Part shown: positions 46,308-54,781 of the stretch, one piece after another
Layout: every line of letters starts with the position of its first letter
Numbering within the stretch: the first letter of the stretch is position 1
From: Sulfurovum sp. XGS-02
GTDB taxonomy: Bacteria; Campylobacterota; Campylobacteria; Campylobacterales; Sulfurovaceae
Reading direction: 5' to 3'
Assembly (NCBI RefSeq): GCF_023213175.1
Contig: NZ_CP093312.1
Span: forward strand, 1,922,001 to 1,986,000
DNA length: 64,000 nucleotides
Program-made: the position numbers and the translations under genes
Notes under the pieces: model-generated
Seen by the model: the letters and a program-made list of their open reading frames with translations, nothing else
What the model was told of the DNA's origin: nothing
The model's database searches: none

Positions 46308-47669
46308 ATGGCGACGTTTAAGAGCATAGAAGCATTCCCTGAGGCACTTTTAGAGACACTGGATATACTGAATTTCACTACGATGACCGAAATACAGGAA
46401 AAGGCTATTAACCCTATCCTAGAGGGTAAGGACATCTTGGCACAATCCAAAACAGGTTCCGGAAAAACATTGGCCTTTGGATTACCCTGTGTGATACATA
46501 CTGATACCCATTACAATAAACCACAAACTCTTATCCTTACCCCAACACGTGAACTCTCAGATCAAGTAGCTGTTGAACTGAGAAAAGTTGCAGCCTACAA
46601 GCCCAACCTAAAAATACTTACACTCTATGGTGGTGTACCGCTTCGTGCACAGGCTGAATCCCTGGCCAAGGGGGCTCATATACTCATCGGTACACCCGGA
46701 CGGATCCAAGATCACTTGGCTAAAGGAACACTTGTACTTGAGAGTATTAAAACAGTGGTACTCGATGAAGCAGATCGTATGCTGGATATGGGCTTTTATG
46801 ATGAGATGATCAAGATAACTTCCAACATCCCACGTACAAAACAAACCCTGCTCTTCTCAGCGACTTTTCCCGATAAAATAGAAAAACTCGCTAAGGCACT
46901 GTTGAAACACCCTATTACCATGAAAGTGGACACGGTCCAAGAGGACAATAAGATAGATGAAATCGTCTATGAAACCTCTGATAAACTGAAGACACTTACA
47001 GCCCTGATCCAATCCTACAAACCAGAATCCCTCCTTATTTTTTGTAACACCAAGGCAGAAGTCATCTCTCTAACCGATACGTTACATCAACGCGGGCACT
47101 CTGTGATAGACATACACGGTGATCTGGATCAGAGAGACCGAAATGAATCGGTGATCGCTTTTTCCAACGGTTCCAAACGCATCATGGTAGCAACAGATGT
47201 TGCCTCAAGAGGTTTGGATATCAAAGACATTGCACTGGTCATTAACTATGATCTGCCTTTTGACCAGGAGGTCTACACGCACCGTATCGGTCGTACTGGA
47301 CGCGCAGATGCCAAAGGTACAGCCATCTCACTCTATGGTCCAAAGGAGAGTGATAAATGTGCTTATATCACCTCTGCTGCACGTACTGCACAGATGAGAG
47401 ATTTACGTGTAGATGCAGCCTTTAAAATGGTCTCCGAGTATGATACACTCTGTATTAACGGCGGTAAGAAAACCAAGCTTCGTGCAGGGGATATACTCGG
47501 GACATTATGTAAAGAGATAGGTATTGACTCGAAAATGGTTGGAAAGATACATATCACAGATACCAGATCATATGTTGCCCTGCATCATACAATCATAGAG
47601 AAGGTATTGAAAGCCTTAAAGAGAACAACGATCAAGAAAAAACGATATGTCGCTTGGATATTGAACTAA
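46308..47669 (+). CDS. DEAD-box RNA helicase with DbpA-type RNA-binding domain
   Basis: A 453-residue RNA helicase. It has the Q motif and Walker A AQSKTGSGKTLAF near residue 50, VLDEADRMLDMGF, SATF, RGLDI and HRIGRTGRA. The C-terminal 75 residues (KKTKLRAGDILGTLCKEIGI and KIHITDTRSYVALH) match the DbpA domain that binds hairpin 92 of 23S rRNA. A role in 50S assembly is therefore likely. Its stop overlaps that of the convergent DedA gene by 4 bases. Confidence 0.92.
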   Translation: MATFKSIEAFPEALLETLDILNFTTMTEIQEKAINPILEGKDILAQSKTGSGKTLAFGLPCVIHTDTHYNKPQTLILTPTRELSDQVAVELRKVAAYKPNLKILTLYGGVPLRAQAESLAKGAHILIGTPGRIQDHLAKGTLVLESIKTVVLDEADRMLDMGFYDEMIKITSNIPRTKQTLLFSATFPDKIEKLAKALLKHPITMKVDTVQEDNKIDEIVYETSDKLKTLTALIQSYKPESLLIFCNTKAEVISLTDTLHQRGHSVIDIHGDLDQRDRNESVIAFSNGSKRIMVATDVASRGLDIKDIALVINYDLPFDQEVYTHRIGRTGRADAKGTAISLYGPKESDKCAYITSAARTAQMRDLRVDAAFKMVSEYDTLCINGGKKTKLRAGDILGTLCKEIGIDSKMVGKIHITDTRSYVALHHTIIEKVLKALKRTTIKKKRYVAWILN

Positions 47670-48280
47670 TCTTCCAATATCTTTTGTCTTCTTTTATGTC
47701 TTACGATATAGAAAAGTGTGATCAATACGACACAAAAGAGTGCGATCAGTGTGGCAGAGTGAAGATACTCAGAGATCAGTGCTTCATTTGAGCCCAGCAG
47801 ATACCCTAAGGCCACTAAAACGATCACCCAAATACCAGCACCCAATCCCGAATAAAAAGCAAATTTAACCATATTCATACGTGCAAGTCCGGCAGGTAGA
47901 GAGATCAGTTGGCGTATACCCGGGATGAGTCTTCCATTAAATGTGGAGAGTTCCCCGTGTTTGATGAAAAAAGCTTCGAGTTTATCTAAGGTTTCTTCTT
48001 TGATGAAAAAGTATTTTCCATAACGTAAGATGAATTTTCTTCCAAAATGTATCGCCAGGTAGTAGTTAAAAAGTGCTCCGCCTACAGAGCCCATGATACC
48101 TGCTAAAACTACCAAATAAAGATTCATTTCACCTTTGAATGCCAAATACCCTGCGGGTATCATTACAATTTCACTGGGAAAGGGGAAAAAGGTACTCTCA
48201 AGAAACATAAGAAGAAAGATACCCCAGTAGCCCATATCACCAATGTAAGAGACAATGGTTTGGGCTATCTCGTGTATCAT
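47666..48280 (-). CDS. DedA family membrane protein
   Basis: A 204-residue DedA/SNARE-associated protein with FLESTFFPFPSEIVMIPAGY, GSVGGALFNYYLAIHFGRKF, and the RLIPGIRQLISLPAGLARM motif near residue 130. DedA proteins are needed for membrane homeostasis and some flip undecaprenyl phosphate or phosphatidylethanolamine. It follows accA after 16 bases. Confidence 0.92.
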   Translation of the reverse strand: MIHEIAQTIVSYIGDMGYWGIFLLMFLESTFFPFPSEIVMIPAGYLAFKGEMNLYLVVLAGIMGSVGGALFNYYLAIHFGRKFILRYGKYFFIKEETLDKLEAFFIKHGELSTFNGRLIPGIRQLISLPAGLARMNMVKFAFYSGLGAGIWVIVLVALGYLLGSNEALISEYLHSATLIALFCVVLITLFYIVRHKRRQKILED

Positions 48281-48296
48281 AAAAAAATGTTAGTCA

Positions 48297-49232
48297 CTAT
48301 TCGCTGAATGCACCGACAGCAGTAAGTCTTTTGTAGCGCTGATCAAGCATTTCATCTTCAGAAAGTTCTCTTAGTGCTTGTACACTCTCTAGGAAATACT
48401 TTTTCAGTACCTCTGCTGCTCTCTCTTTATCACGATGTGCACCTATCAAAGGCTCATCCAGTACATCATCTACCAACCCATGTTCAAGCAGATAGTTTGG
48501 TGTGATCTTCAATGCTTTCGTCGCAGCTTCTACTTTGCTTGGGTCATTCCATAAGATCGCAGAACACCCTTCAGGTGAGATAACGGCAAATACAGAATAC
48601 CGCATCATAGCAAGCTTATCTGCAACACCGATAGCAAGTGCACCACCTGAACCACCTTCACCGATCACCACAGAGACCATAGGTACTTTTACAGAAGCAA
48701 ATTCAAACAGGTTTTTAGCAATCGCCTCACTCTGACCCCTCTCTTCTGCTCCAAGCCCAGGATATGCACCCGGAGTGTCTATAAGCATCAGTACAGGAAT
48801 GTCAAATTTTTCTGCCATTTTGACTGCACGCAGCGCTTTTCTGTACCCTTCAGGATTCGGCATACCAAAGTTTCTTTTGATCTTATTTTTAACACCACGT
48901 CCTTTTTGTTCACCGATAAGCATCGTCTTCTGTCCATTGATCCAACCGATGTAACATAAGATAGCAGGGTCATCTCTAAATGCACGATCACCATGGATTT
49001 CATAGGCATCATCCATCAAAAGTCTGATGTAGTCCAAAGCATAAGGTCTATCCGGGTGGCGGGCAAGTTGAAGTTTCTGAAAGTCACTCAGTGAACCATA
49101 CGTCTTTTGTACTTCTTTGTCCAGCTCAGCTTGATACTTATTTACAGCCTCGATATTTTCTATGGCTTGTGCCGATACAAGCTCTTCTTGTATCGATTCA
49201 ATTTTGCTCTCAAAGTCTAAATAAGTTGCCAT
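48297..49232 (-). CDS. accA: Acetyl-CoA carboxylase carboxyltransferase subunit alpha
   Basis: The alpha half of the carboxyltransferase that makes malonyl-CoA. The 311-residue protein has [55 protein letters not shown] and [14 protein letters not shown], the oxyanion glycine loop. It lies 10 bases after fabF in the acpP-fabF-accA cluster, so three fatty-acid genes are together. Confidence 0.97.
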   Translation of the reverse strand: MATYLDFESKIESIQEELVSAQAIENIEAVNKYQAELDKEVQKTYGSLSDFQKLQLARHPDRPYALDYIRLLMDDAYEIHGDRAFRDDPAILCYIGWINGQKTMLIGEQKGRGVKNKIKRNFGMPNPEGYRKALRAVKMAEKFDIPVLMLIDTPGAYPGLGAEERGQSEAIAKNLFEFASVKVPMVSVVIGEGGSGGALAIGVADKLAMMRYSVFAVISPEGCSAILWNDPSKVEAATKALKITPNYLLEHGLVDDVLDEPLIGAHRDKERAAEVLKKYFLESVQALRELSEDEMLDQRYKRLTAVGAFSE

Positions 49233-49242
49233 GCATAAACCC

Positions 49243-50460
49243 TTATATCTTCTTAAAGATAACTACGCCGTTTGTTCCACCAAAACCAAATGAATTACTC
49301 ATCACAATATTGATATCTGCTTTTCTAGCTTCATTAGGTACATAATCCAAATCACAGTTTTCATCTGGTGTTGTATAGTTGATCGTCGGAGGAAGTACAC
49401 CGTCTCTCATAGCCATAAGAGATACCACTGCTTCTATGGCACCTGCTGCACCTAGACAGTGACCCACTTGACCTTTGATAGAACTTACCGGAGGACAGTT
49501 CTCTTTGCCGCCAAACAACTCTTTAATCGCTGCTGTTTCATTTTTGTCATTGATCGGCGTTGATGTACCATGTGCATTGACATAGTCTACTTTTGGCTCA
49601 CCTGCCATCTTATATGCACCCTTCATCGCTCGAAGAGGTCCATCCATCGTTGGTGTAGTGATATGGTTTGCATCACCGCTTTCACCAAATCCGATCAGTT
49701 CACCATAGATCGTCGCACCTCTTGCAACTGCATCTTCATAACTCTCTAATACCAGTGCAGCGGCACCTTCACCCATGACAAAACCATCACGATCACTGTC
49801 AAATGGTCTAGAAGCTGTCTGAGGATCATCATTTCTTGTAGAGAGTGCTTTCATTGCAGCAAATCCACCGATACCCACTTCACAAATAGCAGACTCTGCA
49901 CCAACGACCAACATTTTATCTGCCGTACCGACCATGATAGACTTTGCCGCCTCACCGATCGCATGTGTACCTGCAGCACAAGCAGTGACTGATGAAAGGT
50001 TCGGTCCTTTAAGTCCTTGATAGATAGAGATAAATCCACCCAGCATATTCACAAGAGAAGAGGGGATGAAGAACGGAGAGATCCTTCTTGGTCCTTTTGT
50101 TGCGCATACCACTGAGTTCTTTTCGATATTTGGTAATCCACCGATCCCTGAAGCAGAAGCCACACCGAATCTCTCCATATCTACGTCTTCCGAAAGTTTC
50201 GCATCTTCCATAGCTTCCAAAGCAGCTTTAAGACCAAGTTGTATAAATCTGTCTGCTTTCTTTGCCTCTTTTGCGTCAAGTACAGTGAGTGGGTCAAAGT
50301 CTGTTATTTCACCAGCGATACTAACAGCATGTTTCTCTGTATCAAATGCCTCGATATTTTTGATACCGCATTTCCCTTCTATGATCGCAGAAAATGCACT
50401 TTCTTTATCTAGTCCTAGAGAATTTATCATCCCTAAACCTGTAACTACAACTCTTTTCAC
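49243..50460 (-). CDS. fabF: 3-oxoacyl-[ACP] synthase II
   Basis: A 405-residue condensing enzyme that extends acyl-ACP with malonyl-ACP. The nucleophile Cys is in [16 protein letters not shown] near residue 163. The two catalytic histidines are in [15 protein letters not shown] and [12 protein letters not shown]. It ends [15 protein letters not shown]. It lies 91 bases after acpP, with a long hairpin in the gap. Confidence 0.97.
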   Translation of the reverse strand: MKRVVVTGLGMINSLGLDKESAFSAIIEGKCGIKNIEAFDTEKHAVSIAGEITDFDPLTVLDAKEAKKADRFIQLGLKAALEAMEDAKLSEDVDMERFGVASASGIGGLPNIEKNSVVCATKGPRRISPFFIPSSLVNMLGGFISIYQGLKGPNLSSVTACAAGTHAIGEAAKSIMVGTADKMLVVGAESAICEVGIGGFAAMKALSTRNDDPQTASRPFDSDRDGFVMGEGAAALVLESYEDAVARGATIYGELIGFGESGDANHITTPTMDGPLRAMKGAYKMAGEPKVDYVNAHGTSTPINDKNETAAIKELFGGKENCPPVSSIKGQVGHCLGAAGAIEAVVSLMAMRDGVLPPTINYTTPDENCDLDYVPNEARKADINIVMSNSFGFGGTNGVVIFKKI

Positions 50461-50482
50461 TGGCTCTCCTATTCCATTTTAT

Positions 50483-50544
50483 GTAAAATATATATGAATA
50501 TTTTTTGAAATACTCATATATATTTTACAAGTCCCCGAAGGGGA
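50483..50544 (-). other. Long AT hairpin plus GC hairpin between acpP and fabF
   Basis: GTAAAATATATATGA (50483-50497) is the exact complement of 50514-50528. The stem continues after one mismatch with TATTT (50499-50503) and AAATA (50508-50512), giving about 20 pairs and a 4-base loop. Next to it TCCCC (50532-50536) pairs with GGGGA (50540-50544). On the acpP transcript the GC hairpin comes first. They may reduce read-through or stabilise acpP mRNA. Confidence 0.6.
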
Positions 50545-50551
50545 ACTTAAC

Positions 50552-50779
50552 TTATACGTTTTCGATAAATTTGATAGCGTCAGCTACAGTTGCGATTGCT
50601 TCTGCTTGGTCATCAGGGATTTCGATATCGAATTTCTCTTCAAGTGCCATTACCAACTCAACAACATCAAGACTATCAGCCCCAAGATCTTCTACGAATT
50701 TAGATTCCTCTTTAACCTCATCTGGGCTCACATTTAGCTGCTCAACAACTACTTCTTTTACATCATCAAATAATGCCAT
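50552..50779 (-). CDS. acpP: Acyl carrier protein
   Basis: A 75-residue acidic carrier with the 4'-phosphopantetheine serine in [19 protein letters not shown] (Ser near residue 36). The sequence [17 protein letters not shown] is normal for Campylobacterota. A strong ribosome site (TTAAGGAGAAAGTC) precedes the ATG. It heads the fatty-acid cluster. Confidence 0.98.
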   Translation of the reverse strand: MALFDDVKEVVVEQLNVSPDEVKEESKFVEDLGADSLDVVELVMALEEKFDIEIPDDQAEAIATVADAIKFIENV

Positions 50780-50814
50780 TGACTTTCTCCTTAAGTTTGT
50801 TAAAAATACGGGTA

Positions 50815-50850
50815 ATTATAACAAAAAAAGTATAAAAAGCTTATACTTTT
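50815..50850 (-). promoter_or_regulatory. acpP promoter with a 10-bp inverted repeat over the -35 region
   Basis: TATAAT on the minus strand (50815-50820) is the -10. Upstream AAAAGTATAA (50826-50835) and its complement (50841-50850) form a perfect inverted repeat with a 5-base spacer, right where -35 contacts or a repressor would lie. Confidence 0.55.
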
Positions 50851-50903
50851 CATAAAATAGCCATTTGTACTATCGTAAAGTTGATTTTTTAATAAGGTAG
50901 GAA

Positions 50904-50927
50904 GGAAGAGAAAAGGAGTTCTCTTCC
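50904..50927 (-). terminator. Hairpin after the TonB-dependent receptor gene
   Basis: GGAAGAGAA (50904-50912) pairs with TTCTCTTCC (50919-50927) around 6 bases, 13 bases past the receptor stop. The sequence beyond it on the minus strand is pyrimidine-rich rather than a pure T-tract. Confidence 0.6.
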
Positions 50928-50939
50928 CGGTAGTATATA

Positions 50940-52967
50940 TTAAAATTTATATTTTATGTTTGTATAAAAATAACGTCCAGGTTCATTCATAAGCATTACA
51001 TCACCTTCTGTACCTGTAGAAAGAAGCGTCAAATCTTTATACGTGTTCGATACTGCATAAGTTTTATCCAGCACATTGTCCACTCCCACAGTCAGTTCAA
51101 AGTTTTTACCAAATGCTTTGGTTCCTTTCAAATTAACTACCGCATAGGCATCCAACTCTTGCTCACCATTGTCAAAGTCAAAATCCGACCATCTGTCTGA
51201 TGCAATCACTTCTGCTTTTAATTTCAATGTATCATCATAGTCATAATTGACAGCAGCGTTCAACTTAAATGGTGGTATTTCTGGCATATCTTTATCTATC
51301 TGTCCACCAAGAGGATTTTCCTTTCTGCCTCTTTGATAGGACATACCGTAATCAAAATAGAGTGCATCTGTTGCAATGTAGCTACCACCGAGATCAAAAC
51401 CGTAAATCGTTGCATCAACATTCTCAAAGTGTGTTAAAGTAGAATTATAAGCAATAAAATCATCTAGTCTAGAATAGAATGCTTTGACTTTGATCATAGC
51501 ATTTTCATACTGCTTTTCTGCCCCTATATCAAACTCATAATTCACTGTATTTTGTAAGTTGTCTGTTCCAATCACCTTGCCTTTGCTACTTATAAAATAA
51601 AGTTCTCTGGCATCAGGTACTCTGGATGATCTACCAACTCCAGCAAAATATTTGGTACTCTCATTTGCCTGATATGTCCCGAATATATACCCTGTGAGTT
51701 CATTATAGGTATTATCTTGTTGTGTACTATTGTTATTAGTGATTTTTGTATGGTCATAACGAAGTGCAAGGTCTAGTTTCAATTTATCTAATGATATTTC
51801 ATCTTTCATGAACACACCCATATTTTTGGTATCTGCATCATCAATACTTTTCGGGAATGTCATCATAGGATTATAATCCATATAATATCTGCCATCCCAG
51901 TTTCTGATACTATAATCAAGCCCTGCTGTAACACTATGATTATCTACATCAAAACTGTTTTTTAGTTTTGCCCCCTGCATCTTTGTTGTCAAGTGAGATG
52001 TCATTGCTCTCTTCGAATCCCAAATACCATCTTGCATACTTGCAGAAGCATTCGAATCAGCCATGACTCTATATCTCGTAGTCATAGGGTGGTCCACTTC
52101 AGACTGATAGACTTGTACATTCAACTCTTTAGAGTATTTACCAAGATCTTTTGCTATATATTCTGCATTATAGATATCTGAATCATCATACAAGGCATCC
52201 ATTTTAGAAGAAGGATAAAGAACATCATCACTTCTGTTAGCAGTATAGCTGAACCTTAATTCCTGATTTTCAGCGATATCCCAAAAAAGTTTTGCCATAA
52301 ATGTCTTTTTCGTATACGCATCCATATCCTGGTGTATTGGCTGATAACGTGTTCCCATAGGAACTGCAGCCGCTTCCATCTGCTCTGAAAAATCATTCCT
52401 GTCACCATCTTCATACTGTTCACTTTTTTCCGTAGAACCACTGAGCAAAACTTTTACCGTATCTGTTCCTCCGCTCAAAGAGAATGCACCTTTTTGGTAC
52501 CCCCAGCTACCGAGGCCTAAGTTTAGTTCTCCAGCAAATTCTTCTTCTGGTTTGATAGTATGTATCTTTACATCTCCACTGAGTGAACCGAAATCTTCTA
52601 CATTGAACGGACCTTCATTGATCTCGATATAATCCACATTGTTTGTCAATATATGAGAGACCGGTGGATCCATTCTGTTAGGACAGGCACCATAGACTTT
52701 CGTACCGTCTATCGTGATATTGATATTGTCTTTCTTTTGTCCTCTTAAGATGATATCATTCGCTACACCTGATCTTCTTACAAGGGATACACTTGCTGAC
52801 TGTTTAAACAGCGCTTCTCCCAGATCGGCTGACTTGATGTCTTCCCCGCTTACATCTTTCACTACTTCTGTATCTACTTTGGTGGCTACGTTTATCGTTT
52901 CCAACTCTACTTCGGCAGCATTCAAACATACTGAACATACCAAAGAGAGGTAAATCCCTTTTTTCAT
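50940..52967 (-). CDS. TonB-dependent receptor, OprC/NosA-like copper type
   Basis: A 675-residue outer-membrane receptor: signal peptide to about residue 18, a TonB-box-like ETINVATK, plug domain (IILRGQKKDNINITIDGTKV), then a 22-strand-type barrel ending YTNIKYKF. The plug carries GACPNRMDPPVSH with Cys95 and Met99 in the CxxxM spacing, and His293-Pro-Met295 gives an HxM motif near the barrel entrance. OprC of Pseudomonas binds copper with exactly such a CxxxM and HxM set, so copper uptake is the best reading. Many Met residues (MDYNPMMTFP) add to this. It has a TTAACAC direct-repeat box upstream and lies downstream of tonB. Confidence 0.88.
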   Translation of the reverse strand: MKKGIYLSLVCSVCLNAAEVELETINVATKVDTEVVKDVSGEDIKSADLGEALFKQSASVSLVRRSGVANDIILRGQKKDNINITIDGTKVYGACPNRMDPPVSHILTNNVDYIEINEGPFNVEDFGSLSGDVKIHTIKPEEEFAGELNLGLGSWGYQKGAFSLSGGTDTVKVLLSGSTEKSEQYEDGDRNDFSEQMEAAAVPMGTRYQPIHQDMDAYTKKTFMAKLFWDIAENQELRFSYTANRSDDVLYPSSKMDALYDDSDIYNAEYIAKDLGKYSKELNVQVYQSEVDHPMTTRYRVMADSNASASMQDGIWDSKRAMTSHLTTKMQGAKLKNSFDVDNHSVTAGLDYSIRNWDGRYYMDYNPMMTFPKSIDDADTKNMGVFMKDEISLDKLKLDLALRYDHTKITNNNSTQQDNTYNELTGYIFGTYQANESTKYFAGVGRSSRVPDARELYFISSKGKVIGTDNLQNTVNYEFDIGAEKQYENAMIKVKAFYSRLDDFIAYNSTLTHFENVDATIYGFDLGGSYIATDALYFDYGMSYQRGRKENPLGGQIDKDMPEIPPFKLNAAVNYDYDDTLKLKAEVIASDRWSDFDFDNGEQELDAYAVVNLKGTKAFGKNFELTVGVDNVLDKTYAVSNTYKDLTLLSTGTEGDVMLMNEPGRYFYTNIKYKF

Positions 52968-53007
52968 ATAACTCTCCTCAATTAATTTGAGTTATGGTGT
53001 CATAGTT

Positions 53008-53025
53008 GTGTTAATTAAGTGTTAA
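53008..53025 (-). promoter_or_regulatory. Direct-repeat box ahead of the receptor gene
   Basis: On the minus strand TTAACAC occurs twice with 11-base periodicity (TTAACACTTAATTAACAC), 41-58 bases before the receptor start. A weak -10 (CATAAC, 52991-52996) follows. The spacing is that of PhoB-type tandem half-sites. Confidence 0.6.
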
Positions 53026-53027
53026 AT

Positions 53028-53777
53028 CTATCTGATTTGATAGAGAAGTGAAATATTTATACTCTTTGGTAGCGAAATAGGCGCATTTTTTGTATCTATA
53101 GGAAATGCACTTTTTACAGCATTACGTGCAGACCGGTGAAATACTTTGGGCCCACTTACAGAGATATTTCCTACATTTCCATTTCTCAGAATAGTGAATT
53201 CAACCTTGACCGTACCTTGCATACCTCTCTTTTTTGCAATACGAGGATACGACTTATGCTTGTTTATTTTATTTCTGATATTCGCAAGAAATTGATTTTT
53301 CTGTGCAGGAGTGATATTTGCTTTTCGTGAAGAAGCTTTTTGTCTTCTCTGTTTTTTCTTGGCACTCTTCTTTTTCGTTTTTTTCTTGACCTCTTTTACG
53401 ATCGGTTTAGGTATCACTTTTTCTGCTACTGGTTCAGGAGCAGGCTCCTTTTTGACTTCAGGTGCTTTTTCCGGGATCGGTTCTTTTATGATCTTAGGTT
53501 CTACAACAGGCTCTTCCTCAACTACAGGTTCTTCTTCAACGATAGGTTTCTCTATCTCTTTTTCTTCCTCTATCTCCTCTTGTTCCACCTGTTCTACGGT
53601 AGAAACAACTTCAGGTTGAAAAGAACACAAACAAAGCTGTGTCGTTTTCTCTTCTATTTTTTTTGTTGACACGAGATAATGTTCCTGCATATAAAAGAAC
53701 AAACTTATGGTCAAAAGGTATATAAGGGTAGTGCTAAAATAAGAGATAAAATGGCGATGTTTTAACATATTTAGCAT
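53028..53777 (-). CDS. tonB: TonB energy-transducing protein
   Basis: A 249-residue TonB: one membrane helix near residues 13-30, a long Glu/Pro then Lys-rich periplasmic linker (EEEPVVEEEPVVEPKIIKEP and KEVKKKTKKKSAKKK), and a C-terminal domain with YPRIAKKRGMQGTVKVEF and VSGPKVFHRSARNAV. It passes proton-motive force from ExbBD to outer-membrane receptors. exbB and exbD are not in the window. The receptor gene follows after 60 bases and each has its own direct-repeat box, so this TonB is probably dedicated to that receptor. Confidence 0.92.
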   Translation of the reverse strand: MLNMLKHRHFISYFSTTLIYLLTISLFFYMQEHYLVSTKKIEEKTTQLCLCSFQPEVVSTVEQVEQEEIEEEKEIEKPIVEEEPVVEEEPVVEPKIIKEPIPEKAPEVKKEPAPEPVAEKVIPKPIVKEVKKKTKKKSAKKKQRRQKASSRKANITPAQKNQFLANIRNKINKHKSYPRIAKKRGMQGTVKVEFTILRNGNVGNISVSGPKVFHRSARNAVKSAFPIDTKNAPISLPKSINISLLYQIR

Positions 53778-53813
53778 AGAAGAGTCTTTTTTGGGATGTA
53801 TTATGACGGAAAA

Positions 53814-53831
53814 ACGTTAAGGAAGTGTTAA
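53814..53831 (-). promoter_or_regulatory. Direct-repeat box ahead of tonB
   Basis: TTAACAC-TTCC-TTAACGT on the minus strand, half-sites 11 bases apart, the second differing in its last two bases. Eight bases later comes CATAAT (53800-53805), a -10 at the position expected for an activator that replaces -35 contacts. Confidence 0.6.
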
Positions 53832-53912
53832 AAAGCACAGAAGGAGTTTGTATTTAGTGAGGGGGTATCATCCTTATACAAAATACCTTCTGCATTCCAC
53901 TTATTTCGACGT
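53830..53912 (-). ncRNA. Candidate small RNA between the DUF2202 gene and tonB
   Basis: After a box and a CATAAT -10 (53919-53924) an about 83-nt transcript is predicted. CAGAAGG (53886-53892) pairs with CCTTCTG (53838-53844), and TTTGTA (53877-53882) with TACAAA (53847-53852), leaving a 24-base apical loop with a run of five C. TGC and five T follow (53830-53834), as in an intrinsic terminator. CTCCTT in the 3' arm could pair with ribosome sites. A 13-codon frame exists but lacks a ribosome site. It could instead be a leader of tonB. Confidence 0.5.
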
Positions 53913-53918
53913 AAAAGA

Positions 53919-53950
53919 ATTATGACAAAGAAGTGTTAATTAAGTGTTAA
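53919..53950 (-). promoter_or_regulatory. Promoter with perfect direct-repeat box ahead of the candidate small RNA
   Basis: TTAACACTTAATTAACAC (53933-53950) has two identical half-sites 11 bases apart. After 8 bases CATAAT (53919-53924) follows. Box, gap and -10 are the same as ahead of tonB. It lies just past the stop of the DUF2202 gene. Confidence 0.62.
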
Positions 53951-53968
53951 GTGAAATAAATATTTTTA

Positions 53969-54685
53969 TTACTTTATATTTGGGTACTCAGGATGACAAT
54001 ATTCACTACCAAGAGAACAACAACCTTCAGCAATACCTTGATTTTTAAGCCCTTTATCAAATGACCAATAGTGATTGTAGCTACCATCACGTAAGAAACT
54101 GAATACGGTAACAATATCTGTTGCACCTTCAGACTCTGCTAATGCAATATCGCGATTTAAATCATTAACATCTACAACTTCAATAATACATCCTACCTTC
54201 AACGCCTCTATTTCAGATGCCGACCCTTGTGCAACAAGATCATCATAAAGTGTTTGTATAGCTGCAATATCATATATACCTGCATCCATCTCTTCTATAG
54301 GGGTATTGATGTAACCTAATGCCGGTAGATCAATATTCGTAAAATTCACATCATCACTGAGTTTATATTTTTGAATAAGCTCTTGTACCGCAGTAATATG
54401 TTGATGTTCCCCATTTGTTGCGATTTTCGTAAATTGTTCTGTACCATATTGATCATATAGAGCATTATAGACATCATAGGCAAGTCTTTCTTCATTACCC
54501 ATATAAGCTAATGTGTTCATTAAGTCTTGAGATAAATTTGATTTTGGACTATCAAGTGCATCTGTAATTTCAGCTGGTAAATCAGATGCTACAATTTCTT
54601 CAATGGTCGAAGAAGATCCACCACATCCCATGATACTCAACACTAGACCACTAACCAACAAACTTTTGAGTAAACTACTTTTCAT
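53969..54685 (-). CDS. DUF2202 ferritin-like lipoprotein
   Basis: A 238-residue predicted lipoprotein (lipobox IMGCGG, Cys near residue 21). The body matches DUF2202, a ferritin-like helical bundle: NEERLAYDVYNALYDQYG, NGEHQHITAVQELI, VVDVNDLNRDI and GSYNHYWSFDKGL, with Glu/His pairs that could bind metal. The C-terminus has GCCSLGSEYC, three cysteines that may also bind metal. The start at 54685 follows AAAGGAGAG; an upstream ATG gives 11 more residues but spoils the signal. With a box ahead of it and a receptor and TonB next to it, a role in metal handling in the envelope is inferred. Confidence 0.82.
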   Translation of the reverse strand: MKSSLLKSLLVSGLVLSIMGCGGSSSTIEEIVASDLPAEITDALDSPKSNLSQDLMNTLAYMGNEERLAYDVYNALYDQYGTEQFTKIATNGEHQHITAVQELIQKYKLSDDVNFTNIDLPALGYINTPIEEMDAGIYDIAAIQTLYDDLVAQGSASEIEALKVGCIIEVVDVNDLNRDIALAESEGATDIVTVFSFLRDGSYNHYWSFDKGLKNQGIAEGCCSLGSEYCHPEYPNIK

Positions 54686-54731
54686 CAATTTATACTCTCC
54701 TTTACTATATTTATACAATGATAGTCGAGAA

Positions 54732-54749
54732 GTGTTAAGTAAGTGTGAA
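54732..54749 (-). promoter_or_regulatory. Direct-repeat box ahead of the DUF2202 gene
   Basis: TTCACAC-TTAC-TTAACAC on the minus strand with 11-base spacing, 47-64 bases before the start codon. Eight bases past the box TATCAT (54718-54723) can act as -10, matching the geometry of the other boxes. Confidence 0.58.
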
Positions 54750-54781
54750 ATTTATATAAAAAATAATATAAAATTATAGTA

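Noticed and set aside
53856-53897. 13-codon frame MQKVFCIRMIPPH inside the candidate small RNA
   Set aside because: No ribosome site and it spans the stem, so it is more likely a chance frame.
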